From positions 1 to 64,000 of the forward strand of contig CAZICM010000011.1 in NCBI GenBank assembly GCA_964537685.1: DNA of 64,000 nucleotides. Direction: 5' to 3'. The position numbers and the translations under genes are program-made. Under the pieces are notes generated by a model. It was not told the DNA's origin. It was given only the letters and a program-made list of their open reading frames with translations, and did no database searches. The DNA is from CAZICM01 sp964537685 (GTDB lineage Bacteria; Myxococcota_A; Polyangia; Polyangiales; Polyangiaceae). The first letter of the stretch is position 1. Every line of letters starts with the position of its first letter. Shown in pieces: positions 45,420 to 55,503 of the stretch.

Positions 45420-47114
45420 ATGCGAAAGCCGTATAAGAGCGTTTTACTTGCCTTCTTGCTCGTGCCCGGGGCGCTGATGTATTCGCCGCCGGCTTCCGCT
45501 CAAGCGGTCAACACGGCTTCTGTCAAAGAGGTGACGGGGGCTGTGCTGGCGATTGATGCCGAAGATTTAATTTTGGATTTAGGCGCCGATAAAGGCGCCC
45601 GGGAGGGGATGGTCGTTGAAATATGGAGACCGCTTAAATTAAAGCATCCGGTGACGGGGAAAATATTTTCCGACCGATTTTTGATTGGAACATTAACGCT
45701 GGGACAAGTAAGGCCGTCGATTTCATTGGCTACGCCCACGGCCGCGCTAAGCCGGGCGGCCATGCCGGGAGATGTGGTGATTATGGCGAAGGCTGTGGAG
45801 GCGCCGGCCCAGCCTTTGCCCGCGCCCCCGGGTACGCCCGCAAAAGAGCCCGAAAAGGAAGCGGAAACGCCTGCCGATCCAGATGCCGCGGCCATTTCAA
45901 AAATATTCGACAGGCTGCGCGGCGCGTCCGAGGCCGAACGGATCAAGGTATATGAAGATTATGTGAGGGCCCAGCCGCAGGGCCGTTTTGCAAGGGTTTT
46001 GTATGAAGAGGCGCAGGCGCTGCGAAGGCTGTACGAGCTTCAGCGCAAGGCCGAAAAAACGCCGGCCGCGGTTCAGACCAAAGAAACATGGGGGTCCGAA
46101 TCGCCGGATTCGGCGACGATGCTCGTGAATTTTAATAAGCCTTCCGAAGCGATTTCAGGTGAGCCGCTGCACATTACCATCGAATTGAGCGATCGGGCCA
46201 CGGGTGCGGTGCTGCATTTGAGGCGGGCCGAAAAACCGGGTTTTAATTCTTTTCCTATGGAGCCTATGGGCCGTGGATACTACTCGGTTGCTATTCCACC
46301 TGATCAAATTGGAGGCGATACAATTAAATATTTTATCGAGGCCGCGCGGCCCAACGGCGCCGTGGAGCCTGTGGCGGGAAGCAGCGAAGAGCCTCTGACC
46401 CTTTCGGTGCTTAAGCCGGCCGCGCTCGAATTAAAATCCAAGGCAAAGGCATCGGTTTATGTGCTCACCGATTATGCCGATTACAACGGATTGAAGGGCA
46501 ATGACCGCGTATGGCAAACGGAAGGCTTTTTTCAGATGCGCTACGGCGATGTTGGCGTGCGCGCGCTGAGAACAGGTTTTGGCGTATTCCGGGGCGTGGG
46601 CGGTTCGGTGGAAGACCTGGATGTCAAAAATCTAAAACCCCGCGAAGTCGGCCTAACCTATGGCTATTTGGAAAGCGAATTTGGAATTGTAAACGCATTT
46701 TCGGTGATTGGCCGCCTTGCGGTGGGGCTCGATGAAGACGGCGTGGCCGGAGGCGGGCAAATTTTATTGCGCATCGGCAGCGATTTGCAGACCAATCTGG
46801 TGCTGGGCGGTGAGCTTTTGGGCGGCATTGGCCTTCGGGGATTTACGCAATTGGAACTCAATACAATCAAAAAGGTTCCCATGCTGCTCCGCATTGAAGT
46901 ATCCAATCAGCCCGCGGGAGGCAGTGCGTCGGTGGCCGATGTTCAGGCGGCAGATGTTTCGACGGGAGCAGGCCAAGTCGGCGGGCGCGCTATCGTGCAG
47001 GTCGGTTATAAAATCGCAGAGCCTTTGGTTCTCAGCGTCCGGGGTTCGTTCCAAGGGCGCAATATCAATCACGCGGGGCCCGGCTTTGGCGCGGCTGTGA
47101 ATTATCAATGGTGA
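45420..47114 (+). CDS. Secreted outer-membrane barrel protein, function unknown
   Basis: The protein has 564 residues from ATG 45420, seven bases after GAGGGG; ATG 45393 is possible. A signal peptide ends near PASAQA. Residues about 30-110 form an FlgT/SH3-like domain (KEVTGAVLAIDAEDLILDLGADKGAREGMVV). A Pro-rich linker, an Ig-like domain (about 215-310) and a C-terminal barrel (about 320-564) ending in aromatic Trp follow. The terminal aromatic is the usual BamA recognition signal. The next gene starts 14 bases later. Confidence 0.75.
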   Translation: MRKPYKSVLLAFLLVPGALMYSPPASAQAVNTASVKEVTGAVLAIDAEDLILDLGADKGAREGMVVEIWRPLKLKHPVTGKIFSDRFLIGTLTLGQVRPSISLATPTAALSRAAMPGDVVIMAKAVEAPAQPLPAPPGTPAKEPEKEAETPADPDAAAISKIFDRLRGASEAERIKVYEDYVRAQPQGRFARVLYEEAQALRRLYELQRKAEKTPAAVQTKETWGSESPDSATMLVNFNKPSEAISGEPLHITIELSDRATGAVLHLRRAEKPGFNSFPMEPMGRGYYSVAIPPDQIGGDTIKYFIEAARPNGAVEPVAGSSEEPLTLSVLKPAALELKSKAKASVYVLTDYADYNGLKGNDRVWQTEGFFQMRYGDVGVRALRTGFGVFRGVGGSVEDLDVKNLKPREVGLTYGYLESEFGIVNAFSVIGRLAVGLDEDGVAGGGQILLRIGSDLQTNLVLGGELLGGIGLRGFTQLELNTIKKVPMLLRIEVSNQPAGGSASVADVQAADVSTGAGQVGGRAIVQVGYKIAEPLVLSVRGSFQGRNINHAGPGFGAAVNYQW

Positions 47115-47127
47115 GGGGAGGCTGGGC

Positions 47128-48462
47128 ATGAAAACCATTTTTAACAATGCAAATACAAACAACGACAAGGGCAATACCATGAAAATGCGGGCCGCGGCAT
47201 CTTGGGCATTGGGCATTGGGCTTTGCGCGGCGCTGTTTTCGCCGGGTTTGGCGCTGGCCCAAACGCAAAATGGCGCGGGCGGCGAGCAGACGGCGCCCGC
47301 CGATCAGCCGGAAGCGGCGAAGGATGCCGGGGCGGACGCAAAGAAAGCCGTGCCGGTGGCGCTGCCTGTTCAGCCTGCGCCGGCCTCGGCTTCCGCGCCC
47401 TCGGCGGATGCGCAAACGGATGAGCCCCGCGTTCACCATGCGCCGATTTCGGTGGCCCCGCCGCATCAAGATTTGGCGATTGAGGTCACGCTCAGCTTCC
47501 CCCAATTGATTCGCTCGATGGCGCTGATTTACCGGCATGGCACGGCCGAGCTGCATGCGGTGAGCTTTCAGCGGGGATCGGGAGCGGGGTATGTGGCGGT
47601 GATTCCGGCGGATGATGTGATGGCGCCCGGCGTGAGTTATACGATTGAAATTGAACGCACCGATGGCAAGCGCCTCGCGGTGTTCGCTTCGCGCGCACGC
47701 ATGCATTCGATTCAGGTGATTGAAGATCGGATGGATGCGCGCGAGCGGATTCTTTATGAACGGCTTGGAAAAAGGCGTTCGGTGGCTTCCGCGTCCGGCG
47801 AATTTGTGCAATTCGGCGTGGTGCGCGGCAGGAACGGCGTGTGTCCGGGCGGCACGGATGAATGTTTCGATGAAGACCGGCGTGTTCCCGAATCCAATGA
47901 ACAGTATTGGAAGGTGGAACTTTCGTATACCTACAGGCCCTTGCGCACGGTTGCGGAATTCAGCATCCGGGGCGGTGTGGTGAGGGGCACTTCGCTGAAT
48001 AGCAATTCGCTCGATTCAAATGACTATAAAGTCGGATTGAATTATGGAGCGCCCAGCGTGCGTTTCCGCATTTTGGATGAATGGCATGTGGAGGGCGAGT
48101 TTTTGACGAGCATTACGGAGCAGGGTTTTGCCGTCGGCACGGGGTTGATGACAATCATCGGCGATCCTTATGGTTCAAACATTACATTGGGTTTTGAAAG
48201 CATTGGCTTTTCGGGTGAGAGTTATTTTGGAACCCGATTTTTTAGCCGAATGGATATCGCGGCCTCCGACAAGCTTTTGATTTCGCCCATCATTGAAATA
48301 TCGGATATGCCCCGCTCCGAGTATTTTGGCGTAAGGCTATTGGGCGAGGCATCCTATGAAATTGGAAGCGGTTTTTCCGCGGCCGTGCGGGCGGGATATC
48401 AGGCGCGCGAAGCCGCGAGCGGCGGTCTGGGATTGGGCGGCCGTCTCTCTTTTGCATTTTAA
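47128..48462 (+). CDS. Secreted outer-membrane barrel protein, partner of the preceding gene
   Basis: The protein has 444 residues. ATG 47128 is preceded by GGGAGG and lies 14 bases after the upstream stop, so the two are co-translated. The signal ends GLALAQ. An Ala/Pro-rich stretch (about 45-110) precedes an Ig-like domain (about 115-195) similar in layout to that of the preceding protein. The C-terminal half (about 210-444) is a beta-barrel ending in Phe. The two look like diverged paralogues. Their place between TamB-like and BamA/TamA-like genes suggests envelope assembly or a substrate of it. Confidence 0.75.
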   Translation: MKTIFNNANTNNDKGNTMKMRAAASWALGIGLCAALFSPGLALAQTQNGAGGEQTAPADQPEAAKDAGADAKKAVPVALPVQPAPASASAPSADAQTDEPRVHHAPISVAPPHQDLAIEVTLSFPQLIRSMALIYRHGTAELHAVSFQRGSGAGYVAVIPADDVMAPGVSYTIEIERTDGKRLAVFASRARMHSIQVIEDRMDARERILYERLGKRRSVASASGEFVQFGVVRGRNGVCPGGTDECFDEDRRVPESNEQYWKVELSYTYRPLRTVAEFSIRGGVVRGTSLNSNSLDSNDYKVGLNYGAPSVRFRILDEWHVEGEFLTSITEQGFAVGTGLMTIIGDPYGSNITLGFESIGFSGESYFGTRFFSRMDIAASDKLLISPIIEISDMPRSEYFGVRLLGEASYEIGSGFSAAVRAGYQAREAASGGLGLGGRLSFAF

Positions 48463-48569
48463 TGCATTTTAATGCGCAACACTTATCACCAAAGCTCGAA
48501 AGGAATGCGAAAGCATCTTCGCATCGCCGTTGATGCGGCGCGTGCAAGCGGATAGTCTGCGCGTTCTCC

Positions 48570-51500
48570 GTGCGGAATCTTCGCTTGTGCCGCGCATTAT
48601 CCAGCGTAAAGAAGGGGGCTTTGGGCTTGGTGTGCCTATTGGCCGCGCCCTTATGCGTATGGCCCGCGGATGCATTTGCTCAAGATGCTGAAGTCGAAGA
48701 GCCGGCGCAGAGCACCGATATTCCTGAGCTTTTGCCTGCGGTTCCGCTGGGCGATCTGGTGGGAAAGCCCATTGTGCGCATTGAAGTTCGTCCGCTTGGA
48801 ACGCGCTGGCCATCGGCGCCTGCGATAACGCGGGTGCGGCCTGGCATGCCTCTTTCCTCGGAGGCGGCGCGCACAGCGATGCGCGAGTTGCTTGAAACAG
48901 GCAAATTTGCGAGGGTTTTGGTGGAGGCGCTGCCCGAGGGAGCGGGAGCGCTGCTAAAAATATCGGTATTGCCCCGCAAGGTGGTTGTAACGATTCAAAT
49001 GCCGGGAGCCGTGCTGGATGCCAAGCAGACGCTCGAGGCGGCGCGCATTTCGGAGGGTTCGGAAGTCACCGAGCCGCGCCTGGCAGAAATGGCTGCGGCC
49101 ATCAAGCAATTTTATTACCTGCATGGTTTTCCATCGGCGCAAGTGCAGGTAGGCACGAGCGATACGGATAAACCGGATGACGTTATTTTGCGGATAGAAA
49201 TAAAACCTGGTCCGGCGCGCACGGTGGCGAGGCGTATTTTTGTCATTGAGCCTTATTGGGATCGGGAGGTTGGCCAATTAAAACAATTGTATTCGGTGGG
49301 GCAGGGCGCGCGCGTCGATGAGACGCTGCTTTCGGAGGCCGATAGGGTTCTCAGCGAGGCATTGCGCAAAAATGGGTTTTTGCGGGCTTTTGTGAATCAT
49401 GTGGTGAAGGAAGAGGGGGGCCAGACCTTTTTATATGTGTATGTGCAATCCGGGCCCAGAATTGTGCCTGTATTCGATGGTAATCGTTCTTTTGATGAGG
49501 ACGAGCTGATCAAGGCATTATCGCTGGATACAGCGCCTGAAACGAGACCTTCGGAGCTGGTGCTGCGCGTAAAGAATTTCTATGTGGCCCGCGGTTTTCT
49601 GGATGCTGAAGTGCAATGGCGCGAGCAGGGCGGCGAAAAAGAAGGCAAGCATCAATTGGTATTTGCCATTCGGGAAAACCAGCAGGTCCGCGTGGACAAA
49701 AGGGTATTCCCATGCCTGCCTTCCACGGTGGAGCCCGATAAAATCGGCGATGAGATTCAAAGCTTTTTGGAGGAAGAGCTGCCGGGCGCGAATGAATTTT
49801 CGACGGGCAATCCGAATGTGGTGGATTCTCTATTTGGTCCGCAGCAATTCTCGGGGACGCGCGCGAAGCCCGTGGTGCTCAATCCGGCGATGACTTACGC
49901 GCCCGAGACCTATGAACGGGCGGTTAAGCATTTGCGCGATTTATTCCGGGGCCAGGGATATCTCAATGCGATCGTGGGTCCTGTATCGGTTGTGAGGCAG
50001 CAATGCAAAAAGCGTTCGCCTACAGGCGATTGTGTGCCCGAGCCATTTAAAGAAAAACTCGTTGCGCGCTGTGCAAAAGATCCATCGGGGCTTCCGCTTG
50101 CGGAACCGCCTTTGGCTGAATCCTATACCTGCCGCCCCGATCCTGCCCGCAATATTGAATGTGTGCCGAATCTAACTCTTCGTATTCCAATTCATTTAGG
50201 ACAGCAGACAAATTTATATGATTTAGATTTTGATGGAAACCGGGCGTGGAGCGGGAAGGAGCTGGCCAAGATAGCCAATCTTGAATTTGGCAAGCCATTG
50301 TCGAGCGTGGAGCTGGAAGCGGCGCGCCTGCGCATTTTGGATGAATACAAAAACAATGGTTATGCCTTTTCTGAAGTCCGTTCGGTGCTCGAATTTTCGC
50401 CGGATCAAACCAGGGCCAAGGCGCGATTTGTGATTACCGAGCGCGATCAGGTGCTGGTGCGCGATTTTGAAGTGCGCGGCAATGTGTACACCGATAAAGA
50501 TTTAATTCTGGGCCGTTTGGCGCTCGTGAAAAATAAGCCTTACCGGCAGGATTGGGCGAGGGCGAGCGAGGAGCGCGTGGCGGCTCTGGGCACATTTGCG
50601 AGTGTTTCCGTGGCGCTGGAGGATGCGGATGTGCCTCAGAAGGAAAAGCGGGTCGTCATTACGGTGGCCGAGCAATTGCCTCAATATTTAGATCCGCGCC
50701 TAGGGTTTTCGACCGGTGAGGGGCTGCGTTTTGCGTTTGAATACGGCAACCGGAATATCGCGGGCAGGGCTATCGCGCTCACGCTGAGGGTGCAGTTAAA
50801 CTATCTGTTCGATTTTATTATTTTCGATAATGATGTTCAGGCCAATTACGCGACGCTTTCGGTGCTCGATAGGCTGGAGCGGCGCAATACGGTGTCCATT
50901 GCATTTCCAGAACTGGGGCTGGGGCCGCTGCTCGCGCTGAGTGTGGATGGTATCGATACCCGCGATAATCAGCGCGATTTCGGGCTGACGAAAGACGCCT
51001 TGATTCCGACGCTGACCTACAGGCCATTGCGTACAATTGCTTCCCAATTCAGCGCATCGATGGAGCTGAATGATGCGCGTATTTTTAAATGCGAACGAAT
51101 TACGACAGAATGCGGTTCAGTTGATTACATATTAGGTCCATTGGGTGTTCCCGAAGGGCGAACTTTTGCGTTTGGACAGCGGGCCAATATTTCCTGGGAT
51201 GGGCGGGACAATCCTTTCGCGGCAACCAAGGGATTGCTTGTGGCCGGCGGTATTGAGCATGTGAATGCATTCCCATCGAGTGTGTCGGGAAATCGGGCGG
51301 ATATTAAAAGCCATTTTCTTCGCTTTACGGGAAGAGTCGCGGGTTATGTGCCTTTTGGAAAAGGCAAGACGACGCTCGCGATGAGCCTCACGGGAGGCTA
51401 TAATTTTCAATTAAACGACACGAGCAGGACCTATCCGGACCGGTTGTTTTATTTGGGCGGGGTCGATTCAATCCGGGCGTTTTTGGCGGACGCGATGATT

Positions 51501-51824
51501 CCCGAAGATGTGGCGCAGCGCATTTTGACGGGTGAGGCGCGGGCCCGGGATATTGTGATCCGCGGCGGTGATTTAGCATTAAATCCCCGCATCGAATTGC
51601 GCCTTCCCATTACGGAAAGCCTTCATACCGGCTTGTTTTTCGATACGGGCAATTTATGGAAAGACCCGTCTGAATTCGATGTATTCGCGCTGCGCTGGAC
51701 GGCGGGAGCGGGATTGCGCATTTCCACGCCTATAGGTCCGGTTGCCTTTGATTACGGATTTAATTTATTGCCGCGCCCTTGGGAGGATATTGGCGCGTTT
51801 CATTTTTCAATCGGGTTATTTTGA
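48570..51824 (+). CDS. BamA/TamA-family outer-membrane assembly factor
   Basis: The 1084-residue protein starts at GTG 48570. A signal peptide ends near AFAQ. At least five POTRA-like repeats (about 65-690; for example PVFDGNRSFDEDELIKAL and VRDFEVRGNVYTDKDLILGRL) precede a C-terminal Omp85 barrel (about 700-1084) with the conserved LYLGGVDSIRAF loop and a terminal Phe. It is longer than typical BamA (about 800) or TamA (about 580). With a TamB-like gene upstream in the same direction it is probably the TamA-type partner, but BamA proper cannot be excluded. The 3' end overlaps the convergent kinase gene by nine bases. Confidence 0.88.
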   Translation: MRNLRLCRALSSVKKGALGLVCLLAAPLCVWPADAFAQDAEVEEPAQSTDIPELLPAVPLGDLVGKPIVRIEVRPLGTRWPSAPAITRVRPGMPLSSEAARTAMRELLETGKFARVLVEALPEGAGALLKISVLPRKVVVTIQMPGAVLDAKQTLEAARISEGSEVTEPRLAEMAAAIKQFYYLHGFPSAQVQVGTSDTDKPDDVILRIEIKPGPARTVARRIFVIEPYWDREVGQLKQLYSVGQGARVDETLLSEADRVLSEALRKNGFLRAFVNHVVKEEGGQTFLYVYVQSGPRIVPVFDGNRSFDEDELIKALSLDTAPETRPSELVLRVKNFYVARGFLDAEVQWREQGGEKEGKHQLVFAIRENQQVRVDKRVFPCLPSTVEPDKIGDEIQSFLEEELPGANEFSTGNPNVVDSLFGPQQFSGTRAKPVVLNPAMTYAPETYERAVKHLRDLFRGQGYLNAIVGPVSVVRQQCKKRSPTGDCVPEPFKEKLVARCAKDPSGLPLAEPPLAESYTCRPDPARNIECVPNLTLRIPIHLGQQTNLYDLDFDGNRAWSGKELAKIANLEFGKPLSSVELEAARLRILDEYKNNGYAFSEVRSVLEFSPDQTRAKARFVITERDQVLVRDFEVRGNVYTDKDLILGRLALVKNKPYRQDWARASEERVAALGTFASVSVALEDADVPQKEKRVVITVAEQLPQYLDPRLGFSTGEGLRFAFEYGNRNIAGRAIALTLRVQLNYLFDFIIFDNDVQANYATLSVLDRLERRNTVSIAFPELGLGPLLALSVDGIDTRDNQRDFGLTKDALIPTLTYRPLRTIASQFSASMELNDARIFKCERITTECGSVDYILGPLGVPEGRTFAFGQRANISWDGRDNPFAATKGLLVAGGIEHVNAFPSSVSGNRADIKSHFLRFTGRVAGYVPFGKGKTTLAMSLTGGYNFQLNDTSRTYPDRLFYLGGVDSIRAFLADAMIPEDVAQRILTGEARARDIVIRGGDLALNPRIELRLPITESLHTGLFFDTGNLWKDPSEFDVFALRWTAGAGLRISTPIGPVAFDYGFNLLPRPWEDIGAFHFSIGLF

Positions 51825-53969
51825 AGTGCCGCTGGGATTGGCCGCGCAGCGGAATCCAATGGCGTGATTAAAGACTTCGGGATCGGTTTTCCAGCGCCAC
51901 GCGGGCCTCGCCCAATCGCGGTTGGAATTTAAAAAATCGCCGCCGCGGGCAATGCGTTCGGTACCTGCGGCAGGGCCTTTCGGATTGGCTTGCGCCGCTT
52001 CTGTATATGGAGCGAAATAGTCGGCCGTCCATTCCCACACATTGCCCGCTAAATCCAAAATGCCGTGGGACGATGCGCCTTCGGGGAAAGAGCCAACAGG
52101 CGCCGTTCCAGGGAATTTATCGTCGCCGGCGTACATGGGCGCGCGGTTTTCTCCAAAGCCCGAAAGCCAGGCTTGGCATTCGGAGCCGCACGCATTAAGC
52201 CTTGTTTCAGTGGGTTCTTCGTCGCCCCATGGATATTTGCGCTGGCTTTTGCCGCGGGCCGCGAATTCCCATTCCGCTTCGGTGGGCAATCGGGCCGAGT
52301 TTTTCTTGCAATAATTGTCGGCCATTGCCCATGCAATACAATTAACAGGATGGTCCATTCGATCATTATGGCCTGCATTGCAGAGCGGGCTAAAGCGCTG
52401 GATTTTATCGGGCGTGATATTGAGCCAATTCACTTTGTCCAAGGGCTTTTCGCATTCGCCGTGTCCGGCGCATTCCATGTAGGCGGCGAGGGTGACCTCG
52501 GTGCGATCGAGACAGAAGCCGTCGACGCTGACTTCATGAGGAGGCTTGGCTTCGGGATTGAGATCGCGGGCGCCCATGTACATTTTGCCTCCCTGCACGA
52601 AGATCATGCCTTTGGGGCAGGTAGGCTGGGCTTCGGTGGCAGGTGTTTTTGAAGCGGCGGAGGCCGATGCAGACGGTGTTGGTGCCGCGCTTTGGGCAGG
52701 GCCGGAAGACGAGCCGGGGGATGTGTTGGTTGATGAAGTGGACGTGGCTTTGAAGACGAAGAAGAAGCCGCCTCCCACCGCGAGGGCAAAGACCGCAAGG
52801 ACGGGAAAAAGCAATGAGGAGCCGGTTTTAGGCGGTACAGGAACGGCGTTTAATGCGGGTGCTGCGGGTGCGCTGGAGGCGAGCGCGGATTGGGTGGCGG
52901 CGTTTTTAGAAGCGTTTTCCGTGGTGGCCAAGGCTTGGGTTGGAAGCTCCGAGGAGAGGCTGGCCGCGCTCTGATCTTTTCGGACAAGGCCGGGGAAATC
53001 GGCGGTGAGCGGGGCTGCGATAAAGTCGCCCGCGTTGGTGGGCGGGGCTTCGATCACGAGTTTTCCCTTGGGCATGGAGGCTGGTGATACGAGCTCGGCA
53101 AAGCTTCGGACACAGGCTCCGGCCTCGGGAAATCGGGCTTCTGGATTGCGGTTTACGCATTGGGCAAACCATGCGTCGAAGCCCGGAGGCAGATACCGAT
53201 CGACGCCAAATTCCCGGGCGCGCACGCTCGCGAAGGGAATCTCTTCGAGGCAGATTTCACGCAAGAGTCCGGCCAGTGTTCCGCCGTCCGCCTCGAGCCA
53301 GAAATGCCTTCCTGTAAGCATCCGGAAGGCCATCAGCCCGAGCGCCCACACATCGGTGCCCGGTACGATTTTGCCTTTCCGATCGGTTTGCTCGGGCGCC
53401 ATGTAGAGCGGTGTTCCAAGCGGTTGCGTGCCGGTTTTGGCGCTGTCGGCCGCGAGTTTGGCAATTCCAAAATCGAGAATCTTCGCCGTGAATGGAACGT
53501 CGCGCCGGCGCGATGCCGCGAGAATAATGTTCTCCGGTTTGATGTCGCGGTGAACGATGCCCTGCGAATGCGCGAGCTCCAGCGCGTGGCCGACTTGGGT
53601 GATGACTTCAACCGTGTCCCCAAGGGGCAGGGGACCGATGCGGTCCAGCGAGTCGGCGAGCTCTTCGCCCCGGAGAAGCTCCATCACCAAGAAAAGCGCG
53701 CCGGTTTCTTCGTCGAGGCCCGCGGTCACAATCTCGACCACATGATCGCTGTCCACGCGGGAAGCGGCCCGGGCTTCAAGAACGAAACGTTCGCGCGCAT
53801 CGGGGTTTTGCGCGAATTCTGCCGCCATGATCTTGAGCGCGCGCGGTTTGCCGGTGCTGAGCTGTTCGACCACGTACACAGCGCCCATTCCGCCCGCGCG
53901 GAGGGCTCGCACGATGCGGAAGTCACGGCCGAAGATGGTTCCCGGCTTCAGGGCAGAAATCTCACTCAC
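51816..53969 (-). CDS. Ser/Thr kinase fused to extracytoplasmic SUMF1 domain
   Basis: The 717-residue protein starts at GTG 53969 with GGGAG upstream. The kinase (about 15-285) has GGMGAV, ATP Lys in ALKI, HRDIKPEN, DFG and APEQ, and looks active. A linker rich in Ala, Ser and Pro and one membrane helix (about 385-405) lead to a SUMF1-type domain (about 455-712) with PKGMIFVQGGKMYMG, RLPTEAEWEFAARG, LAGNVWEW and ARGGDF. Kinase-SUMF1 fusions are known in myxobacteria; the outer domain probably senses or modifies a ligand. Confidence 0.92.
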   Translation of the reverse strand: MSEISALKPGTIFGRDFRIVRALRAGGMGAVYVVEQLSTGKPRALKIMAAEFAQNPDARERFVLEARAASRVDSDHVVEIVTAGLDEETGALFLVMELLRGEELADSLDRIGPLPLGDTVEVITQVGHALELAHSQGIVHRDIKPENIILAASRRRDVPFTAKILDFGIAKLAADSAKTGTQPLGTPLYMAPEQTDRKGKIVPGTDVWALGLMAFRMLTGRHFWLEADGGTLAGLLREICLEEIPFASVRAREFGVDRYLPPGFDAWFAQCVNRNPEARFPEAGACVRSFAELVSPASMPKGKLVIEAPPTNAGDFIAAPLTADFPGLVRKDQSAASLSSELPTQALATTENASKNAATQSALASSAPAAPALNAVPVPPKTGSSLLFPVLAVFALAVGGGFFFVFKATSTSSTNTSPGSSSGPAQSAAPTPSASASAASKTPATEAQPTCPKGMIFVQGGKMYMGARDLNPEAKPPHEVSVDGFCLDRTEVTLAAYMECAGHGECEKPLDKVNWLNITPDKIQRFSPLCNAGHNDRMDHPVNCIAWAMADNYCKKNSARLPTEAEWEFAARGKSQRKYPWGDEEPTETRLNACGSECQAWLSGFGENRAPMYAGDDKFPGTAPVGSFPEGASSHGILDLAGNVWEWTADYFAPYTEAAQANPKGPAAGTERIARGGDFLNSNRDWARPAWRWKTDPEVFNHAIGFRCAANPSGTSK

Positions 53970-54175
53970 TTCGGTGCTCCCTTTGGTTTAGCGAGAAAGT
54001 AGCCTTGTCTTTTTCAGGCGCATAGCCTAGATGTGGTTGATGTTTGATCGTATTGTTTTTCATTTTATTGTGTTTTTGATAAATACGATGAAATTAAAAA
54101 CAGATGCTTTCGGACAGGGATTTTTGGCTTCAATACCAAGTCGGACATTTTCTGTCCTACTCGATCGCGGTGCTC

Positions 54176-54204
54176 TTGCTTCCTGAACGGTCGAACAGTA
54201 TGGG
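54176..54204 (+). promoter_or_regulatory. recA promoter with a LexA-like box in the spacer
   Basis: TTGCTT (54176-54181), a 17-base spacer and TATGGG (54199-54204) form the promoter. The spacer region 54182-54198, CCTGAACGGTCGAACAG, matches 15 of 17 positions of the published Myxococcus LexA consensus as I remember it, read in reverse. A GAAC-N7-GAAC direct repeat of alphaproteobacterial type also overlaps (54193-54207). Repression by LexA here would block RNA polymerase. Upstream, GGACA-N5-TGTCC (54143-54157) is a further inverted repeat. Confidence 0.5.
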
Positions 54205-54269
54205 AACACTTAAGCGGGTCAAACACCCGTGTTCTGTCAACGCCGTATCGAGCCGCCGCGAGGTTTACG

Positions 54270-55430
54270 ATGAGTGAGGAAAAGAATCCGAAGCAAAAGA
54301 CTGCCGCCCTGGAGCTTGCGCTTGCGAGCGTGGAAAAGGAATTTGGCAAAGGCGCGATTATGCGCCTGAAAGATGGGCAATCACTTCACGAGGAAGTGCC
54401 TGTTGTGCCCTCTGGATCGCTGGCGCTGGATATGGCGCTGGGCATCGGCGGTTATCCGAGGGGCCGTATCGTCGAGATTTACGGGCCTGAATCGAGCGGC
54501 AAGACAACGCTGACGCTGCATGCGATCGCGAGCATTCAAAAACAGGGCGGTACTGCGGCATTTATTGATGCCGAGCATGCGCTCGACGTGAATTACGCGA
54601 AGAAGCTCGGGGTGAAGACGGATGAGCTTTTGATTTCGCAGCCTGATTATGGCGAGCAGGCGCTCGAGATCGCGGACATGCTGGTTCGCTCCAATGCCGT
54701 CGATGTGATTGTGGTGGACTCGGTGGCTGCGCTGGTGCCGAAGGCTGAAATCGAAGGCGATATGGGCGATAGCCATGTGGGTTTGCAGGCGCGGCTGATG
54801 AGCCAGGCGCTCCGCAAGCTGACGGGCACGGTCTCGCGTTCGCAGTGCCTGTTGATTTTCATCAATCAGATCCGCATGAAGATCGGCGTGATGTTTGGCA
54901 GCCCCGAAACGACGAGCGGCGGTAATGCGCTGAAGTTCTATGCGTCGGTGAGGCTGGATATCCGAAGGGTTGGGGCGATTAAGGAAGCGGCGGCGGGTGG
55001 TAAGGAGCCCGCGGTGGTGGGTAACAGGACGCGGGTGAAGGTGGTGAAGAACAAGATGGCTCCTCCTTTCCGCGAAGTGGAATTCGATATTTTGTACGGG
55101 CAGGGGATTAGCCGTACGGGCGATGTGATCGATCTGGCGACGGAAGAAAACATCATCGAAAAGAGCGGTGCGTGGTTCTCGTTTCAGGGAGAGCGCATTG
55201 GCCAAGGGCGCGAGAATGCAAGGTCGTACTTGGAACAGCGTCCTGAACTGATCGACAAGATTGAAGGCTTGGTGCTGGCCAAGCATGGGATTGTCCGGAA
55301 AGGCGCGGCCCCAGGTGCTCCTGCCGATGCAAAGGCCGCTGCGGGCGCCCGGGCTGGGAATGCTCAGGCGGCTCCTGCGGCGGCACCCGCAACAGAAGCG
55401 AAGCGGGCGGGCGCTGGTAAATCGAACTAG
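54270..55430 (+). CDS. recA: Recombinase RecA
   Basis: The 386-residue protein is close to normal RecA length with an Ala-rich tail. Seen are the Walker A GPESSGKTT (72-80), the EHALDVNYAKKLGV segment, VIVVDSVAALVPKAEIEGDMGD, LIFINQIRMKIGVMFGSPETTSGGNALKFY and the C-terminal domain. It forms nucleoprotein filaments for strand exchange and triggers LexA self-cleavage. A LexA-like box in its promoter suggests SOS control. ATG 54270 follows GAGG. A hairpin 74 bases after the stop may end the transcript. Confidence 0.98.
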   Translation: MSEEKNPKQKTAALELALASVEKEFGKGAIMRLKDGQSLHEEVPVVPSGSLALDMALGIGGYPRGRIVEIYGPESSGKTTLTLHAIASIQKQGGTAAFIDAEHALDVNYAKKLGVKTDELLISQPDYGEQALEIADMLVRSNAVDVIVVDSVAALVPKAEIEGDMGDSHVGLQARLMSQALRKLTGTVSRSQCLLIFINQIRMKIGVMFGSPETTSGGNALKFYASVRLDIRRVGAIKEAAAGGKEPAVVGNRTRVKVVKNKMAPPFREVEFDILYGQGISRTGDVIDLATEENIIEKSGAWFSFQGERIGQGRENARSYLEQRPELIDKIEGLVLAKHGIVRKGAAPGAPADAKAAAGARAGNAQAAPAAAPATEAKRAGAGKSN

Positions 55431-55503
55431 CAAATCCTTCCAGCAACAGGTTTGCTGCCCCGCCTTTCGGGTTCGTGACAGCCGCCCAATTTGACGATAA
55501 GGA

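Noticed and set aside
47065..47811. 248-codon antisense frame rich in Arg and His
   Set aside because: It is the shadow of the barrel gene at 47128-48462.
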